In this document: piece by piece, positions 63,389 to 64,000 of the stretch | Layout: the number at the start of each line of letters is the position of its first letter | Numbering within the stretch: the first letter of the stretch is position 1 | Assembly: GCA_020744425.1 (NCBI GenBank) | Contig: JAGMUV010000005.1 | Location: 3,348,001-3,412,000 of the forward strand | Length of the DNA stretch: 64,000 bases | From: Dactylonectria macrodidyma | Taxonomy: Eukaryota; Ascomycota; Sordariomycetes; Hypocreales; Nectriaceae | Reading direction: 5' to 3' | Translations under genes and position numbers: made by a program | Notes under the pieces: generated by a model | What the model saw: the letters and a program-made list of their open reading frames with translations, nothing else | Told to the model about the DNA's origin: nothing | The model's database searches: none

Positions 63389-64000
63389 TTACAGAGCAAA
63401 CATCATCGCAGCCAGGGGAACGGCAACGGCCCACATCATGGGTCGCATGAGGACAGCCGAGTCCTCCTCATCGTCAGACGCCTCATCGGCGCTGCTCGTA
63501 GTGTTGTCCGAGTCGGTCGAGTTCGTGGTCTCACTTCCAGTGTTCGCCTCATTCTTTCCGGAGGTGTTAGCCTCGTCATCCTCAAGGGGAACGACCTTGA
63601 GGCCAGTCATCTCGTTGCCGTCGGCGTCCTTGACCGTCAGAGTGACGTCCCAGTCAGAGATGTCAACAATCTTGCCCTTGGGCTTGGGGCTAAGACCATT
63701 GGTGATGAGCTTCTGGGTGCCGTTGGGGGGGACCGCCGGAAGGGTGAAGTTCGCGTCGAAGCCGTCCTCCTTGATCAGGCTGGTCTTGCAGGTCGGGGCC
63801 TTGGGGGTGTCATCGCTAGCGGTTTGGGACTGAACCTCCTCCCAGTCAATCTTAGCGAACTGGTTCTTGAGGCGGTTGAAATCACCGAGAATCTGCAGGG
63901 TATCGCCCTTGATCTGAACGAGGCCGTAGTTGTTGTCTTCCTCGGTATACTCGTAGACAACGCCACCAGAGAAGACGGGGGTCATCTCATCACCATACAT
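63389..64000 (-). CDS. GPI-anchored 1,3-beta-glucanosyltransferase (GAS/GEL family), C-terminal part
   Basis: Partial gene: the frame runs off the right edge of the window, so its 5' part and catalytic GH72 domain are missing. The visible 203 residues begin in the conserved GEMTPVFSGG-type block (MYGDEMTPVFSGGVVYEYTE) and NNYGLVQI typical of the end of GH72 domains. A Ser/Thr/Asp/Glu-rich linker follows, then a hydrophobic C-terminus (MMWAVAVPLAAMMFAL) that fits a GPI-anchor signal; a small-residue anchor site is likely in the SSADEASDD region. No Cys-rich X8/CBM43 module is present, placing it in the subfamily without that module. These enzymes elongate beta-1,3-glucan at the cell wall. Confidence 0.85.
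   Translation of the reverse strand: MYGDEMTPVFSGGVVYEYTEEDNNYGLVQIKGDTLQILGDFNRLKNQFAKIDWEEVQSQTASDDTPKAPTCKTSLIKEDGFDANFTLPAVPPNGTQKLITNGLSPKPKGKIVDISDWDVTLTVKDADGNEMTGLKVVPLEDDEANTSGKNEANTGSETTNSTDSDNTTSSADEASDDEEDSAVLMRPMMWAVAVPLAAMMFAL

Overview
The window is nuclear DNA of a filamentous ascomycete. The genes carry short spliceosomal introns, mostly 47-115 nt, with GTRNGY donors and CTAAC/CTAAT branch sites. Several introns are longer: 177 nt in the prenylcysteine lyase gene, 283 nt in VID27, 413 nt in ACL2 and about 1.06 kb in EAF3. The gene content (a FREQUENCY clock protein, two-subunit ATP-citrate lyase encoded by divergent genes, nuclear-encoded ATP synthase subunit 9, alpha-aminoadipate reductase) points to Sordariomycetes, and the protein sequences feel most like Hypocreales. 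That last placement is an inference from memory of the families and was not computed.

Layout. 1-4.2 kb: no convincing gene; short repeats, then the leader of the clock gene frq (4204-7034, +). 8.9-10.8 kb: prenylcysteine oxidase/lyase (+). 11.6-14.4 kb: VID27 (+). 15.1-16.8 kb: trehalose-6-phosphate synthase TPS1 (-). 18.9-21.5 kb: exosome nuclease RRP6 (+). 21.5-25.1 kb: a gene-poor stretch with a possible spliced non-coding transcript. 25.1-25.8 kb: ATP9 (-). 25.8-29.0 kb: gene-poor. 29.0-31.1 kb: MYST-family histone acetyltransferase (-). 31.7-33.7 kb: leucine-rich-repeat protein (-). 34.9-36.8 kb: proteasome lid subunit RPN3 (-). 38.2-40.4 kb: TAF12 (-). 41.9-42.8 kb: thioredoxin-like membrane protein (+). 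43.0-43.6 kb: Cnl2/NKP2-like kinetochore protein (-). 44.0-47.8 kb: LYS2 (-). 48.5-50.7 kb: EAF3/MRG15 (+). 51.3-51.6 kb: mitochondrial ribosomal protein uL30m (-). 52.7-54.7 kb and 58.7-60.5 kb: the ATP-citrate lyase pair ACL1 (-) and ACL2 (+). 62.8-63.0 kb: a tiny cysteine-rich protein (+). 63.4-64.0 kb: the 3' end of a GPI-anchored glucanosyltransferase (-, cut by the window edge).

These are mostly core eukaryotic genes rather than one pathway. The ACL1/ACL2 pair is the clear functional unit: it makes cytosolic acetyl-CoA from citrate. EAF3, the MYST acetyltransferase and TAF12 all act in chromatin or transcription but are not adjacent. No transposon, secondary-metabolite cluster, rRNA, CRISPR array or plasmid/viral feature was seen, and I found no convincing tRNA by eye.

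The most interesting signals are at frq: (i) the reading frame continues past its TGA for 21 codons with protein-like, basic sequence, which suggests either stop-codon readthrough or a recent nonsense change; (ii) a 16-codon upstream ORF ends four bases before the FRQ start; (iii) an internal Met aligns with the Neurospora small-FRQ start and sits next to the coding intron; (iv) a tandem GATCGA box lies upstream. Exon boundaries below were worked out by hand from splice consensus, phase and family similarity.
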